From Verrucomicrobiales bacterium (GTDB lineage: Bacteria; Verrucomicrobiota; Verrucomicrobiia; Limisphaerales; Palsa-1400), in contig PLIU01000143.1 in NCBI GenBank assembly GCA_003140095.1, forward strand, positions 1 through 39,548: 39,548 bases of DNA, read 5' to 3'. The notes beneath the pieces were generated by a model. The model had not been told where the DNA came from, did no database searches, and worked only from the letters and a program-made list of their open reading frames with translations. Positions 32,044 to 39,548 of the stretch are shown piece by piece; the first letter of the stretch is position 1, and every line of letters starts with the position of its first letter. The position numbers and the translations under genes are program-made.

Positions 32044-33519
32044 ATGCCGGAAGCAAAATCGGATTTGATCCGTGTGCCGACGCTCAAGACCGCGGGAAAT
32101 TTTCGCCAGCACCTTGCTTCGCTCGGCGTAAGCCTGCCTTGTGACGATCATATTGAAACCGGCGCAGCCTCGCCCTTGAACCAACCCGTCCAGGGCGTCC
32201 TGATCAACGGCAAGCGCCTCGGCAATCGTTTCGCCGTCCACCCCATGGAAGGCTGGGACGGCACCCGCGCGGGCGGCGTAACCGGCGATGTGCTGCGGCG
32301 CTGGACGCGCTTTGGCGAAAGCGGCGCCAAATTGATTTGCGGCGGCGAAGCCATGGCGGTGCGCCCGGACGGCCGCGCCAACCCGCATCAACTCATTATT
32401 TGCGAGGCCAACCAAAGCGACCTGGCCCGATTGCGCGACGCACTCGTGGCGGCGCACCGCCAACATCACGGCACCGCGGATGATTTGGTCATTGGCTTTC
32501 AATTGACTCACTCCGGGCGTTTTTGCCGGCCTAACGACCAGCGCCTGGAATCGCGCGTCGCTTGCCGCCATCCGCTACTTGACAGGAAATTCCACATCGT
32601 CAGCGACGCTCAAGTTTTCACGGACGCGGAAATCAAGGACTTGATCGGCGATTATGTGCGGGCGGCCCAAATCGCCTGGGACGCGGGCGCGGATTTCGTC
32701 GATATCAAGCATTGTCACGGCTACTTGCTGCACGAATTTCTGGGCGCCTTTACGCGGCCGGGCCAGTACGGAGGATCATTCGGCAATCGCACGCGGATTC
32801 TGCGCGAAATCGTCGAGGGCATCCGCGCCAGCGGCAACAAGATTGAGTTGGGCGTCCGCCTGAGTGCCTTTGACACGGTGCCCTTCAAACCCGACCCGGC
32901 GCGCTCCCAACCCGGCAAGCTGGGACCAGGTGTGCCCGATGATTTTCCGGTGCCTTATTGTTACGGCTTCGGCATCGACCAGCAAAGGCCGCTGAAACAC
33001 GATCTGGCCGAGCCGCTGCAATTCGTCCGGCTTTGCGCCGAGCTGGGCCTCAAAATCCTGAACGCGACCGCCGGCTCGCCGTATTATTCCCACCACATTC
33101 AGCGGCCCGCCGCCTATCCTCCGTCCGACGGCTATCAACCGCCGCACGACCCTTTGATCGATGTGGCGCGGCAAATCGAAGTCACCCGTCAAATCAAAGT
33201 GGCCGCGGGTCCGAGGATGATTGTTGTGGGATCGGCCTACAGTTATCTGCAGGAATTCCTGCCGCTGGTCGCCCAAGCCGTCGTCCGCCAGGGCTGGGCC
33301 GACGTGATCGGATTGGGCCGGATGATGCTGAGCTATCCGGCCCTGCCCTCGGAGACGTTGCAGAAGGGCGCGTTGAACGCGAGGTTCATCTGCCGGACAT
33401 TCAGCGACTGCACCACCGCGCCGCGCAACGGGCTGGTCAGCGGTTGCTATCCGCTTGACAAATACTACGCGTCCAAACCTGAAGCGGAAAAACTCAAGGC
33501 ATTAAAGAAGGCGCTGTGA
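32044..33519 (+). CDS. NADH:flavin oxidoreductase, Old Yellow Enzyme family
   Basis: An FMN-dependent TIM-barrel enzyme of 491 residues that reduces activated C=C bonds. FAVHPMEGWDG (near residue 64) is the first beta strand region, QLTHSGRF carries the substrate-binding His/flavin contacts, and the barrel continues with DAGADFVDIKHCHGYLLHEF, GGSFGNRTRILREIVEGIR and ADVIGLGRMMLSYP. The insert around 280-320 (RSQPGKLGPGVPDDFP) makes it longer than simple OYEs. No iron-sulfur/FAD extension is present. It starts 12 bp after the previous stop and is likely co-transcribed. Its physiological substrate is unknown. Confidence 0.9.
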   Translation: MPEAKSDLIRVPTLKTAGNFRQHLASLGVSLPCDDHIETGAASPLNQPVQGVLINGKRLGNRFAVHPMEGWDGTRAGGVTGDVLRRWTRFGESGAKLICGGEAMAVRPDGRANPHQLIICEANQSDLARLRDALVAAHRQHHGTADDLVIGFQLTHSGRFCRPNDQRLESRVACRHPLLDRKFHIVSDAQVFTDAEIKDLIGDYVRAAQIAWDAGADFVDIKHCHGYLLHEFLGAFTRPGQYGGSFGNRTRILREIVEGIRASGNKIELGVRLSAFDTVPFKPDPARSQPGKLGPGVPDDFPVPYCYGFGIDQQRPLKHDLAEPLQFVRLCAELGLKILNATAGSPYYSHHIQRPAAYPPSDGYQPPHDPLIDVARQIEVTRQIKVAAGPRMIVVGSAYSYLQEFLPLVAQAVVRQGWADVIGLGRMMLSYPALPSETLQKGALNARFICRTFSDCTTAPRNGLVSGCYPLDKYYASKPEAEKLKALKKAL

Positions 33520-33529
33520 CTCGCCCATG

Positions 33530-34102
33530 CTATTCGGCGGTGTTGAAGCGGGCCTGCCACGCGGTGGCGGAAATGGCCGCTGGCGCCGGATTCCTGTTGC
33601 CTTGCTCCGTGAGCAGTTCGTCCAGCTTGTCCAAGGATTGATGGGCCGCCATTTCGTAGTTGGAGAAGGTCGGCTGCAGATCGCTCTTCAGGGCGGCCGG
33701 TGTGACGGCGCGGGCGGCGAGCGGCGCGGGCGCGGGCGTTTCAGCGCGTCGCAGGGTAACCAGCCACGCCGCGATAACCAGAGCGACCGCGGTGAAGGCC
33801 GGCCACGCCCGTCGCCAGGTCACGAGAGACCAAATGTGTGCCAGCAGAATTTCCCCGGCGGAACCGCGTTGTGCCGCCGTCAGCGCGCCCACCACATTGC
33901 GGTGAAATGAGGCTGACGGCTGGCTGACCGGCTCCGACTCCACCGCGCGCAGTGTTCCCGCGACGCTCGAAATCTCCTCCAGGTAGCTGCGGCACCCGGC
34001 GCAATCGGCCAGATGCGGGCGCAGTTCCTGTTCACGCTGGACATCCAAGGCATCCATCGCCAGCAAAGCGATGGCCTCCCGGTTCTTTGGACAAGGGTTC
34101 AT
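33530..34102 (-). CDS. Anti-sigma factor with zinc-finger (zf-HC2) and one TM helix
   Basis: This 190-residue protein starts MNPCPKNREAIALLAMDALD. HLADCAGC (H-x-x-x-C-x-x-C) is the zinc-binding anti-sigma signature. One membrane helix (AFTAVALVIAAWLVTL, about residues 103-118) separates the cytoplasmic sigma-binding part from a small extracytoplasmic domain (about 120-190). It overlaps the sigma gene by 4 nt (ATGA), the usual pairing. It should hold the ECF factor inactive at the membrane until an envelope signal arrives. The upstream open frame to 34306 is a shadow of the sigma gene. Confidence 0.87.
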   Translation of the reverse strand: MNPCPKNREAIALLAMDALDVQREQELRPHLADCAGCRSYLEEISSVAGTLRAVESEPVSQPSASFHRNVVGALTAAQRGSAGEILLAHIWSLVTWRRAWPAFTAVALVIAAWLVTLRRAETPAPAPLAARAVTPAALKSDLQPTFSNYEMAAHQSLDKLDELLTEQGNRNPAPAAISATAWQARFNTAE

Positions 34103-34692
34103 ACAGTGGCAGGTTTCGATTTGATGTGGATGGATTGCCCGCTCATGGCGTTCATGCCGCGCAGCTTGTCCAAGGCATTGAACAGACGCGACTTCACCGT
34201 GCCCACCGAACAGCCGAGAGCGGCGGCGATGCCCTCCAGCGAATTGTCCACGTAAAAGCGCAGATGAATGACTTGCTGGTGTTTTGGGGACAGCGCCTGG
34301 ACGCACTGCCGCACCAGGGCCGCTTGCTCGCGCAGTAAGGCTGCCTCGTCGGGCAGAGGTTCGTGATCAGCCGCTAGATCGATGCGGCGCTCCAATGCGC
34401 CGACATCCCCGACGGCGAAGGTGGAAAACGGCCGAGGGCGTCTCTCCCGCACGGTGTTGCGGTAACGGTTCAAAAGAATCGCGCAAAGCCAGGTGAAAAA
34501 CTGGCAGCGTCCATTGTAGCGGCGCAATGATTTCCAGGCCTCCACCAGCGTGTCCTGCGCCAGATCTTCCGCCAGAGCGGCGTTCCCGCAGAGCGCGACG
34601 GCCTGCCGCAAAAGCCGTGTTTCATAAGCCCGGCAAACCTCGCCGAACGCCTCCGCACCCCCGGCTCGAGCCTGGTCGAGGACACTCCGCAT
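34099..34692 (-). CDS. ECF-type RNA polymerase sigma factor
   Basis: This is a 197-residue sigma factor with only regions 2 and 4. Region 2 includes LAEDLAQDTLVEAWKSL and CQFFTWLCAILLNRYRN (-10 recognition); region 4 is LSPKHQQVIHLRFYVDNSL and EGIAAALGCSVGTVKSRL, the helix-turn-helix that reads the -35 element. The start is taken at ATG 34692 (MRSVLDQARAGG); GTG codons at 34710 and 34737 are alternatives. The gene is co-transcribed with the overlapping anti-sigma gene. The target regulon is unknown; the exported protein encoded just upstream is a candidate by position. Confidence 0.9.
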   Translation of the reverse strand: MRSVLDQARAGGAEAFGEVCRAYETRLLRQAVALCGNAALAEDLAQDTLVEAWKSLRRYNGRCQFFTWLCAILLNRYRNTVRERRPRPFSTFAVGDVGALERRIDLAADHEPLPDEAALLREQAALVRQCVQALSPKHQQVIHLRFYVDNSLEGIAAALGCSVGTVKSRLFNALDKLRGMNAMSGQSIHIKSKPATV

Positions 34693-34754
34693 TTCTGGAA
34701 TCGCGCTTTCCACAAAGGTTGGACTTAAGCTGAACACATTTGGATTATAGCTTG

Positions 34755-34788
34755 AAAAACCAGGCCCTTCCAGAGAGAAAAGGCCTGG
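34755..34788 (-). terminator. Intrinsic terminator after the 34811-36073 gene
   Basis: Read on the minus strand: stem CCAGGCC, about 15-nt loop, GGCCTGG, then TTTTT. It lies 23 bp past the stop of the exported hypothetical gene and before the sigma-factor start, so it separates the two transcripts. Confidence 0.8.
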
Positions 34789-34810
34789 CTCCGCGCTTCG
34801 CCCGGCCAAG

Positions 34811-36073
34811 CTAGAGTGGCGGCGCCTTGCCCGCGTTCTTGCCAAAAACCAGGAAAGGAGGCCCGTCCGTCTCAACAAAGATGAAGACTTCCGGGTAGCC
34901 GATTCCGGCGTAGTCGGCGCTCAACTCAAAGCCCCGATCAATACCGTCAAATATAAACCGCCGGAAGCCAAACGGCCCCTGTCCGCAAGGATCGGCCACG
35001 CTCCTGAACCCCGCCTCGCCATGCAATTTGTATTGCACGGCGGCCTGGACCATGGCCAAGTCCGCCTGGGCACCGAATTCATGCGGCCTGGCTTTCTCCC
35101 ACGCCGGAAATAGCTCATGCGCAAAAGGATTGGGGGAGCTCTGTATATCCGCGCTGAACTGCTGCATCTGTTCTTCGTATGCCGCGCGCGGCAGCGCCTC
35201 GATGTTCTCCAATCTTGTGTACAAGGGGTCCAGGTCGCGCAGCAGCTTGATGACTCCCTCGCTCGTCCCTTCCGCGGCCGCGACGATTTGCGTCCAGGTG
35301 TTGTTCGTCTCCTTCGCTCCATCCGCGCTCGAAAAGGAAAGTTCAAAACGCTGATGAAGTGCCTCCATCACCTTGGTGTCGTTGCCAGGGTTCTCGACCT
35401 GCAATGCCAGCGCCCGATTAAGAATCCAGTGCCCGAAGGTTGATCTTTCCATCGGAACGCAGGCCGCGATCGTGCCGCGGGCGGGAGGCGCGCTGAACCC
35501 GTCCGCCAACTGTTGCAGGGCCTCCGGCGAGAACTGGTTTAAATTTTCCGCCACCGTCGCGCAGATGATTCTTTCCACGGCGAACTGCACCAGCGCCGAA
35601 ATCAAACAGCCGTCACTGGCCACGTTTCGGCCCAGCGCGAGCGCGGCCAGCAAATCCTCCCCCGCGTCGGTCTGCCGGTCATGCTGCAAGTCCCACATCG
35701 CACGCAACCGCGCCGCCTGGGCCGCCGCTTTGACGCGGGCTAGGTGGCCGAGCAGCGTCTGCGGCCCCGCGCTCCAATCGATGCCCCAATCACAGGCCGC
35801 CTTGGATTGCGCCGCCTGGCGGAGCAGGCCAAACTCATTGTCATATCCCGCCACCAGTTCGCCAAAACGGTCCGGCAGCTTTTGGTTCCGCCATTGATTG
35901 GTGAACAGGTAGTCCCGGTCCGTTTGGGAATGGTCCGGCGCCACGTTAAACGCCTGGTAATACGTGAGTGCGGGGTTGATATCGGTACGGAAGGGTTGTC
36001 CGCTCACGGCGCCCGCCGCGCCTGTCAAAACGAGCAACGACCAACAGAATGATGTGATAGACTTCATGCCCAT
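34811..36073 (-). CDS. Exported hypothetical protein
   Basis: This is a 420-residue protein with a signal peptide (MKSITSFCWSLLVLTGAAGAVSG). The mature part is mainly alpha-helical, with features such as NPALTYYQAFNVAP, HLARVKAAAQAARLRAMWDL and LPRAAYEEQMQQF, and no enzyme motif I recognise. The C-terminus (YPEVFIFVETDGPPFLVFGK) looks like a beta-rich end. I chose ATG 36073; ATG 36067 and a TTG at 36085 are alternatives, none with a good ribosome binding site. The gene is followed by a terminator, so it stands apart from the sigma/anti-sigma pair. Confidence 0.75.
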   Translation of the reverse strand: MGMKSITSFCWSLLVLTGAAGAVSGQPFRTDINPALTYYQAFNVAPDHSQTDRDYLFTNQWRNQKLPDRFGELVAGYDNEFGLLRQAAQSKAACDWGIDWSAGPQTLLGHLARVKAAAQAARLRAMWDLQHDRQTDAGEDLLAALALGRNVASDGCLISALVQFAVERIICATVAENLNQFSPEALQQLADGFSAPPARGTIAACVPMERSTFGHWILNRALALQVENPGNDTKVMEALHQRFELSFSSADGAKETNNTWTQIVAAAEGTSEGVIKLLRDLDPLYTRLENIEALPRAAYEEQMQQFSADIQSSPNPFAHELFPAWEKARPHEFGAQADLAMVQAAVQYKLHGEAGFRSVADPCGQGPFGFRRFIFDGIDRGFELSADYAGIGYPEVFIFVETDGPPFLVFGKNAGKAPPL

Positions 36074-36113
36074 TAATAACGGCAACGCCCAAAAAGGTTC
36101 ATTTTTTAGTGAC

Positions 36114-36144
36114 TTGACAAATGGCCCGAGGTCTGCTCTATTAC
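36114..36144 (+). promoter_or_regulatory. Putative sigma-70-like promoter
   Basis: A perfect -35 consensus TTGACA (36114-36119) is followed by TATTAC (36139-36144) after 19 bp, or by TCTATT (36137-36142) after 17 bp. Transcription would begin near 36150 and end at the strong terminator at 36287-36319. Confidence 0.5.
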
Positions 36145-36149
36145 GCTAC

Positions 36150-36319
36150 GTTGAATGAATAGTATGCTTAAAATGCAGTCTGATTTGTGCGTCCGCGGCC
36201 AGGATCTGGCCATTTGGATGGGGCGCGCCTCCCGGCTGTGCGGCATCGTGGATTCAGTTTTCTGAGACCAAGGAAAATCACTTTTGAAACCCACGATTGC
36301 CTGACAATCGTGGGTTTTT
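36150..36319 (+). ncRNA. Candidate small transcript (sRNA or 36-codon mRNA)
   Basis: A self-contained unit of about 170 nt runs between a TTGACA promoter-like site and a 13-bp terminator. It contains a hairpin GGCCAG-GAT-CTGGCC (36197-36211). It also contains an ORF, 36155-36265 (ATG to TGA, 36 codons, starting MNSMLKMQSDLCVRG), without a Shine-Dalgarno site and ending 22 nt before the terminator. Length and layout would suit a 6S-like or other regulatory RNA, but I could not match a known family. The evidence is promoter and terminator only. Confidence 0.4.
36287..36319 (+). terminator. Strong intrinsic terminator
   Basis: AAACCCACGATTG (36287-36299), loop CCTGA, CAATCGTGGGTTT (36305-36317): a perfect 13-bp stem whose end merges into a T-run (36315-36319), followed by a second T-rich patch. 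No annotated plus-strand gene ends before it, which argues for an unannotated transcript upstream. Confidence 0.9.
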
Positions 36320-36340
36320 CGATTTTTAGCCGATAGGCAC

Positions 36341-36721
36341 ATGATGAGAATTTTGAAAGAAAACATGAGAAATAGAACGAGAAACAAAATGGTCAAGACC
36401 CGCTTCGAGGCTGAGACTCGTTTCGAGATCGGCCCGTTGGCGCCCGTGCCCTTGCGGGGCGCGGCCGAAAACGAGTTGGAGCAACTGAAGGCGCGGCTCT
36501 TGCGCCCGTTGCTGGAGCCGGTGGTGGAGCCGGAGTTGAACACGGCCTTGCAGCGCGCGGCCAACGAAGCCGCCAGCGTGGCCTGGTTCACGCCCTTCCC
36601 ACTGCTGGTTTTCCCGACGCTTTTGGAGGAAAAGGCGGCCCGCGCACGGCGCCAACAGGAGCGACAAAAGCAAATCAGGAAGCGCAGTCAGGGGTTGCTT
36701 GAAGAAGCCATCTCTGAATAA
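36341..36721 (+). CDS. Hypothetical helical protein
   Basis: This is a 126-residue protein (110 if the ATG at 36389, MVKTRFEAETRFE, is used). After a basic start, residues 40-80 are helical (AENELEQLKARLLRPLLEPV), then a short hydrophobic stretch (AWFTPFPLLVFPTLLEE) and a highly charged C-terminal helix (ARARRQQERQKQIRKRSQ). No family is recognised. It ends 9 nt before the GTG start of the antiporter-like gene, so it is probably in the same transcript. Confidence 0.65.
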   Translation: MMRILKENMRNRTRNKMVKTRFEAETRFEIGPLAPVPLRGAAENELEQLKARLLRPLLEPVVEPELNTALQRAANEAASVAWFTPFPLLVFPTLLEEKAARARRQQERQKQIRKRSQGLLEEAISE

Positions 36722-36730
36722 TAATGTCTG

Positions 36731-37954
36731 GTGTATTCCCCCACACCATGGATGATACTGCCATTTGGGCTGTTGCTGGCCTGCATGGCGGTGCTGCCGT
36801 TGCATTGGCTGAATTGGTGGGAAAAACATTATGCCAAACTGGCCCTGTGCTTCGCGGCCATCACCATTGGCTATTACGTTTTCCTTCTGCCGCCGGCGGC
36901 GCTGGAAACGGTCCGTCACACCGCGCAGGATTACGCCGGATTCATCACCCTGATCGGGTCGCTTTATATCGTCGCTGGCGGCATTCACTTGCGCGTCGGC
37001 GGCGTGGGAGCGCCCGGTCGGAAAACGCTTTTCCTGGCGTTGGGAGGCGCGGCTGCGAATCTGCTCGGCACCACGGGGGCTTCCATGCTCCTGATTCGTC
37101 CGTGGTTGCGCATGAATCGGTCCCGGGTCGCGCCTTATCACGTTGTCTTTTTCATTTTCATTGTCGCAAACGTGGGCGGGTGTCTGACACCGCTGGGCGA
37201 TCCGCCTTTGTTGGTTGGATTTTTAGAAGGTGTTCCGTTCTGGTGGGTCGGGCGGCATTGCTGGCCGATGTGGCTGGTCAGCATGGCGTTTCTACTGGTC
37301 GTGTTTTACTTCATCGACAGGCGCCATGGCGTGAGCGCGCCGCGGCCGCCCGCCGGGGCGGAACATCCATGGCATTTTGACGGGCTTTGGAATCTCGTCT
37401 TTTTGGCAGTCATCGTCGCGACCGTTGTCATCCCGCTTCCGGCGTGGCTTCGGGAAAGCATCATGGTGGTCGCGGCGGCCTCTTCCTGCTTCCTGACCGC
37501 CCGGGCAGTGCATGAGGCCAATGAATTTAGTTTTCGCCCCATCATGGAAGTCGCCGTCTTGTTCTTCGGCATTTTCGCCACCATGATGCCCGCGTTGGAC
37601 CGATTGCGCGACGTTGGCGGGAGTCTGACTCCGGCGCGGGTCTATTGGTCGGCCGGGATGCTGTCGGCCTTTCTGGACAGCGCGCCCGCTTACCTGGCCT
37701 TTTTCAGCGCGCTGGGCGGCCACGCCGGTGCCGGAATGAATGCGCTTCCGACGAAGCTTCTTTCGGCGCTGAGCGTCGGCACGGTCATGTTCGGTGCCGC
37801 TTCTTACATTGGCAACGGCCCAAATCTCATGGTCAAGTCCATCGCGGATCATCACAATATCCAGTCCCCCTCCTTTTTCGCCTACTTGTTTAAATGGGCT
37901 GCGCCGGTCATGTTTCCACTGTTACTACTGCTCTGGCTGATTTTTTTCAGGTAA
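36731..37954 (+). CDS. Ion-transporter-superfamily antiporter (NhaD/CitMHS-like)
   Basis: This is a 407-residue integral membrane protein with about 10-12 hydrophobic segments. GGAAANLLGTTGASMLLIRP and VANVGGCLTPLGDPPLLVGFL are the paired 'N-x-x-G-T-x-x-A' and 'G-D-P-P-x-x' hairpin motifs of the Ion Transporter superfamily (NhaD sodium/proton antiporters, arsenite and citrate carriers). A second half repeats the pattern with SAPAYLAFFSALGG and GAASYIGNGPNLMVK. It starts with GTG 36731. Substrate is most likely Na+/H+ but could be an organic anion. waaA begins 3 bp after its stop. Confidence 0.82.
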   Translation: MYSPTPWMILPFGLLLACMAVLPLHWLNWWEKHYAKLALCFAAITIGYYVFLLPPAALETVRHTAQDYAGFITLIGSLYIVAGGIHLRVGGVGAPGRKTLFLALGGAAANLLGTTGASMLLIRPWLRMNRSRVAPYHVVFFIFIVANVGGCLTPLGDPPLLVGFLEGVPFWWVGRHCWPMWLVSMAFLLVVFYFIDRRHGVSAPRPPAGAEHPWHFDGLWNLVFLAVIVATVVIPLPAWLRESIMVVAAASSCFLTARAVHEANEFSFRPIMEVAVLFFGIFATMMPALDRLRDVGGSLTPARVYWSAGMLSAFLDSAPAYLAFFSALGGHAGAGMNALPTKLLSALSVGTVMFGAASYIGNGPNLMVKSIADHHNIQSPSFFAYLFKWAAPVMFPLLLLLWLIFFR

Positions 37955-37957
37955 CGG

Positions 37958-39256
37958 ATGCGAGTCGCATATAATATTTTATTCGTCCTGTTTTTCTGGC
38001 TGAGCGCGCCCTGGTATTTACTGAAGATGTGGCGGCGTGGGAGCTGGCGCGCCGGTTTTGGCCAGCGGTTTGCCCGTTACGGCGCGGAAATCCTAGCCGT
38101 CCTGGGCCGGGGTCCCGTGCTTTGGCTGCACGCCGTCAGCGTCGGCGAAGTCGGCGTCTGCCTGCAATTGCTCCGCGCACTGGAACAAAACCTGCCCGCT
38201 TTTCAATTCGTCGTTTCCACCACCACCTCCACCGGCATGGGTGAGCTGCGGCGCCGATTGCCCTCGCATATCCAACCCATTTATTATCCGGCGGATTTTT
38301 CGGGCGTCGTGCGCCGGGCACTTAACACTCTCCGGCCCAAAGCCATCATCCTGGTCGAGGCGGAATTGTGGCCCAACCTCCTGTGGCAGGCTCAGGACCG
38401 CGACATCCCGCTCTTTCTGGTCAACGCCCGCCTCTCCGAGCGCTCGTTTAAAGGCTACGGACGCTTTTCTGTCCTGTTCCGGCCCATCTTCTCCAGGTTC
38501 CGCGCCGTCGGCTGCCAGCAACCGGGCGACGCCCAGCGCCTGATCGCGCTGGGATTTTCCGCCGCAGCCGTACGCACGGTGGGCAACATGAAATTCGACG
38601 CCGCCCAACCGGAGGATCTCCCCGGCCTGGACGTGCCGGGATTGCTGCGCCAAATCGGAGTCAACACCAACGCTAAGCTGCTGGTCGCCGGCAGCACCCA
38701 CCCCGGCGAGGAGGCGATCCTAGCGGAGATGCTGCCGAGGCTGCGCCGGCGATTTCCCAATTTGTTCCTCATCCTGGTGCCGCGCCATTTTGAGCGCGCC
38801 AAGGAAGCCGGCCAGGAGCTTGCCACGCGCGGCCTCGCGTTTGTTTATCGCACCGAAATCACGGGCGAAAAGTCTTTCGCTCCGGGCCAGCTTGATTGTC
38901 TGCTTGTCAACAGCACCGGGGAACTGAAATTCTTTTACGAACAGGCGGCGCTGGTATTTGTGGGCAAGAGTTTGACCGTGGAGGGAGGGCAGAATCCCAT
39001 TGAACCGGCGGCCTTGGGCAAGGCGATGGTCTTCGGTCCCAACATGCAAAATTTCAAGGCGGTCGCCGCCGCTTTTTTGGCGGAGCACGCGGCGATCCAG
39101 GTCCCGGACGCCGCCGGACTGGAACAAGCCATCGCCGAATTGCTGGGAGATGACCAGCGCCGATCCGAAATGGGCGCCCGCGCCTTGCAAGTGGTGCGCC
39201 AGAATCTCGGCGCCACCGAGCGTACCGTCCAACTCATCGCCGAGCGGCTGAGCTAG
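37958..39256 (+). CDS. waaA: 3-deoxy-D-manno-octulosonic acid (Kdo) transferase
   Basis: Adds Kdo from CMP-Kdo to lipid A precursor at the inner membrane, showing that the cell makes LPS. At 432 residues it has an N-terminal membrane anchor (YNILFVLFFWLSAPWYLL) and a GT-B fold with WLHAVSVGEVGVCLQLL (the catalytic Glu is in GEV), TTTSTGMGEL and EAELWPNLLWQ. The C-terminal domain has VAGSTHPGEEAIL and AALVFVGKSLTVEGGQNPIEP. It starts 3 bp after the antiporter. Its end overlaps the end of the convergent efflux gene by 23 bp. Confidence 0.95.
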   Translation: MRVAYNILFVLFFWLSAPWYLLKMWRRGSWRAGFGQRFARYGAEILAVLGRGPVLWLHAVSVGEVGVCLQLLRALEQNLPAFQFVVSTTTSTGMGELRRRLPSHIQPIYYPADFSGVVRRALNTLRPKAIILVEAELWPNLLWQAQDRDIPLFLVNARLSERSFKGYGRFSVLFRPIFSRFRAVGCQQPGDAQRLIALGFSAAAVRTVGNMKFDAAQPEDLPGLDVPGLLRQIGVNTNAKLLVAGSTHPGEEAILAEMLPRLRRRFPNLFLILVPRHFERAKEAGQELATRGLAFVYRTEITGEKSFAPGQLDCLLVNSTGELKFFYEQAALVFVGKSLTVEGGQNPIEPAALGKAMVFGPNMQNFKAVAAAFLAEHAAIQVPDAAGLEQAIAELLGDDQRRSEMGARALQVVRQNLGATERTVQLIAERLS

Positions 39257-39548
39257 AGTCTTTCTCCTCCCAGCCGCCGCCCAGCGCCTTGTACAGGGCG
39301 ATTAAGTCCGAGGAGACGGCGCGCTCGCTTTCGATCAAAGCGTCCTGGCTTTGGTAGAGCGAGCGTTGCGATTCCAACACGCGCAAAAAATCCGCCAGGC
39401 CGTGGCGATACAAATCCCCAGCCAGGGCCACCGCCTTTTCATTGGCTTGCGCCGCGTGCTCCAACGATTGGCGGCGGGTTTGTTCCTTGGCGTAGGCCGT
39501 CAGCGCCGTTTCCACGTCGGTAAAGGCGGCCAGCATCGATTGCTCATA
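39234..39548 (-). CDS. Outer-membrane efflux protein (TolC/NodT type), 3' end only
   Basis: This is the last 104 residues of a TolC-family outer-membrane factor; the frame is open to the window edge (YEQSMLAAFTDVETALTAY), so the 5' part lies beyond it. EKAVALAGDLYRHGLADFLR followed by VLESQRSLYQSQDALIESER is the final coiled-coil hairpin of NodT-type RND efflux lipoproteins, and LIALYKALGGGWE is their characteristic end. It would form the exit duct of a tripartite RND pump. It converges on waaA with a 23-bp overlap of the coding ends. Confidence 0.88.
   Translation of the reverse strand, partial: YEQSMLAAFTDVETALTAYAKEQTRRQSLEHAAQANEKAVALAGDLYRHGLADFLRVLESQRSLYQSQDALIESERAVSSDLIALYKALGGGWEEKDSSSAARR

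Overview
This 39.5 kb window (GC-rich, roughly 57-60 % by eye) comes from a Gram-negative bacterium. The gene content points to the Verrucomicrobiota, most likely the Pedosphaera/Limisphaerales side of the phylum. The pointers are a giant Asn/Thr-rich exported protein with DUF11 repeats and a calcium-loop 'DADGDGYSNYAEY' C-terminal module, an apiosidase-like DUF4038 hydrolase, a GYF+RDD membrane protein, a kinase-MurQ fusion, and many genes without a strong Shine-Dalgarno site. This placement is inference from gene style, not from a phylogenetic marker.

Region 1 (about 1-6.2 kb) is an accessory, decaying region. It holds a hypothetical gene whose 3' end runs into 10-nt tandem repeats, a GNAT acetyltransferase, and an ORF that reads into a degenerate ribosomal protein S20 sequence broken by an in-frame TAG. 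These are followed by two antitoxin-like mini-genes placed tail to tail, an XRE antitoxin-like gene broken by TGA at its usually invariant Trp, and a PDZ protein. It ends in a two-gene restriction-modification system: a D12-class adenine methyltransferase overlapping a PD-(D/E)XK nuclease that resembles the SacI family.

Region 2 (6.4-18.3 kb) is mostly housekeeping: the Kup potassium transporter, a tiny DUF3309-like membrane peptide, a possible RNase H-fold protein, serS-glgA (ATGA overlap), a convergent DUF4038 glycosidase, and a compact run gcvT-gcvH-RDD-lspA-rluD-zinc-ribbon protein. rluD has no ATG/GTG/TTG start that preserves its S4 domain; a CTG overlapping the lspA stop is the best candidate.

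Region 3 (18.3-24.4 kb) carries the 1342-residue surface protein, an IS66-type remnant, an exported LamG/DUF1080-like protein, and a palindromic repeat cluster.

Region 4 (24.4-33.5 kb) has a membrane-protein ORF running into the tail of cmk, a minus-strand tyrA-aroA-cmk operon (aromatic amino acid and nucleotide supply), the GlcNAc-kinase-like/MurQ fusion (peptidoglycan recycling), and a plus-strand run: small protein, mnmE, 2H-phosphoesterase-like protein, Old Yellow Enzyme.

Region 5 (33.5-39.5 kb) has an ECF sigma/anti-sigma pair, an exported hypothetical protein with a clear terminator, and a promoter-to-terminator unit of about 170 nt that may be a small RNA or a 36-codon gene. It continues with a small hypothetical protein, an ion-transporter-superfamily antiporter, waaA (Kdo transferase for LPS), and the 3' end of a TolC/NodT-type efflux gene that runs off the window.
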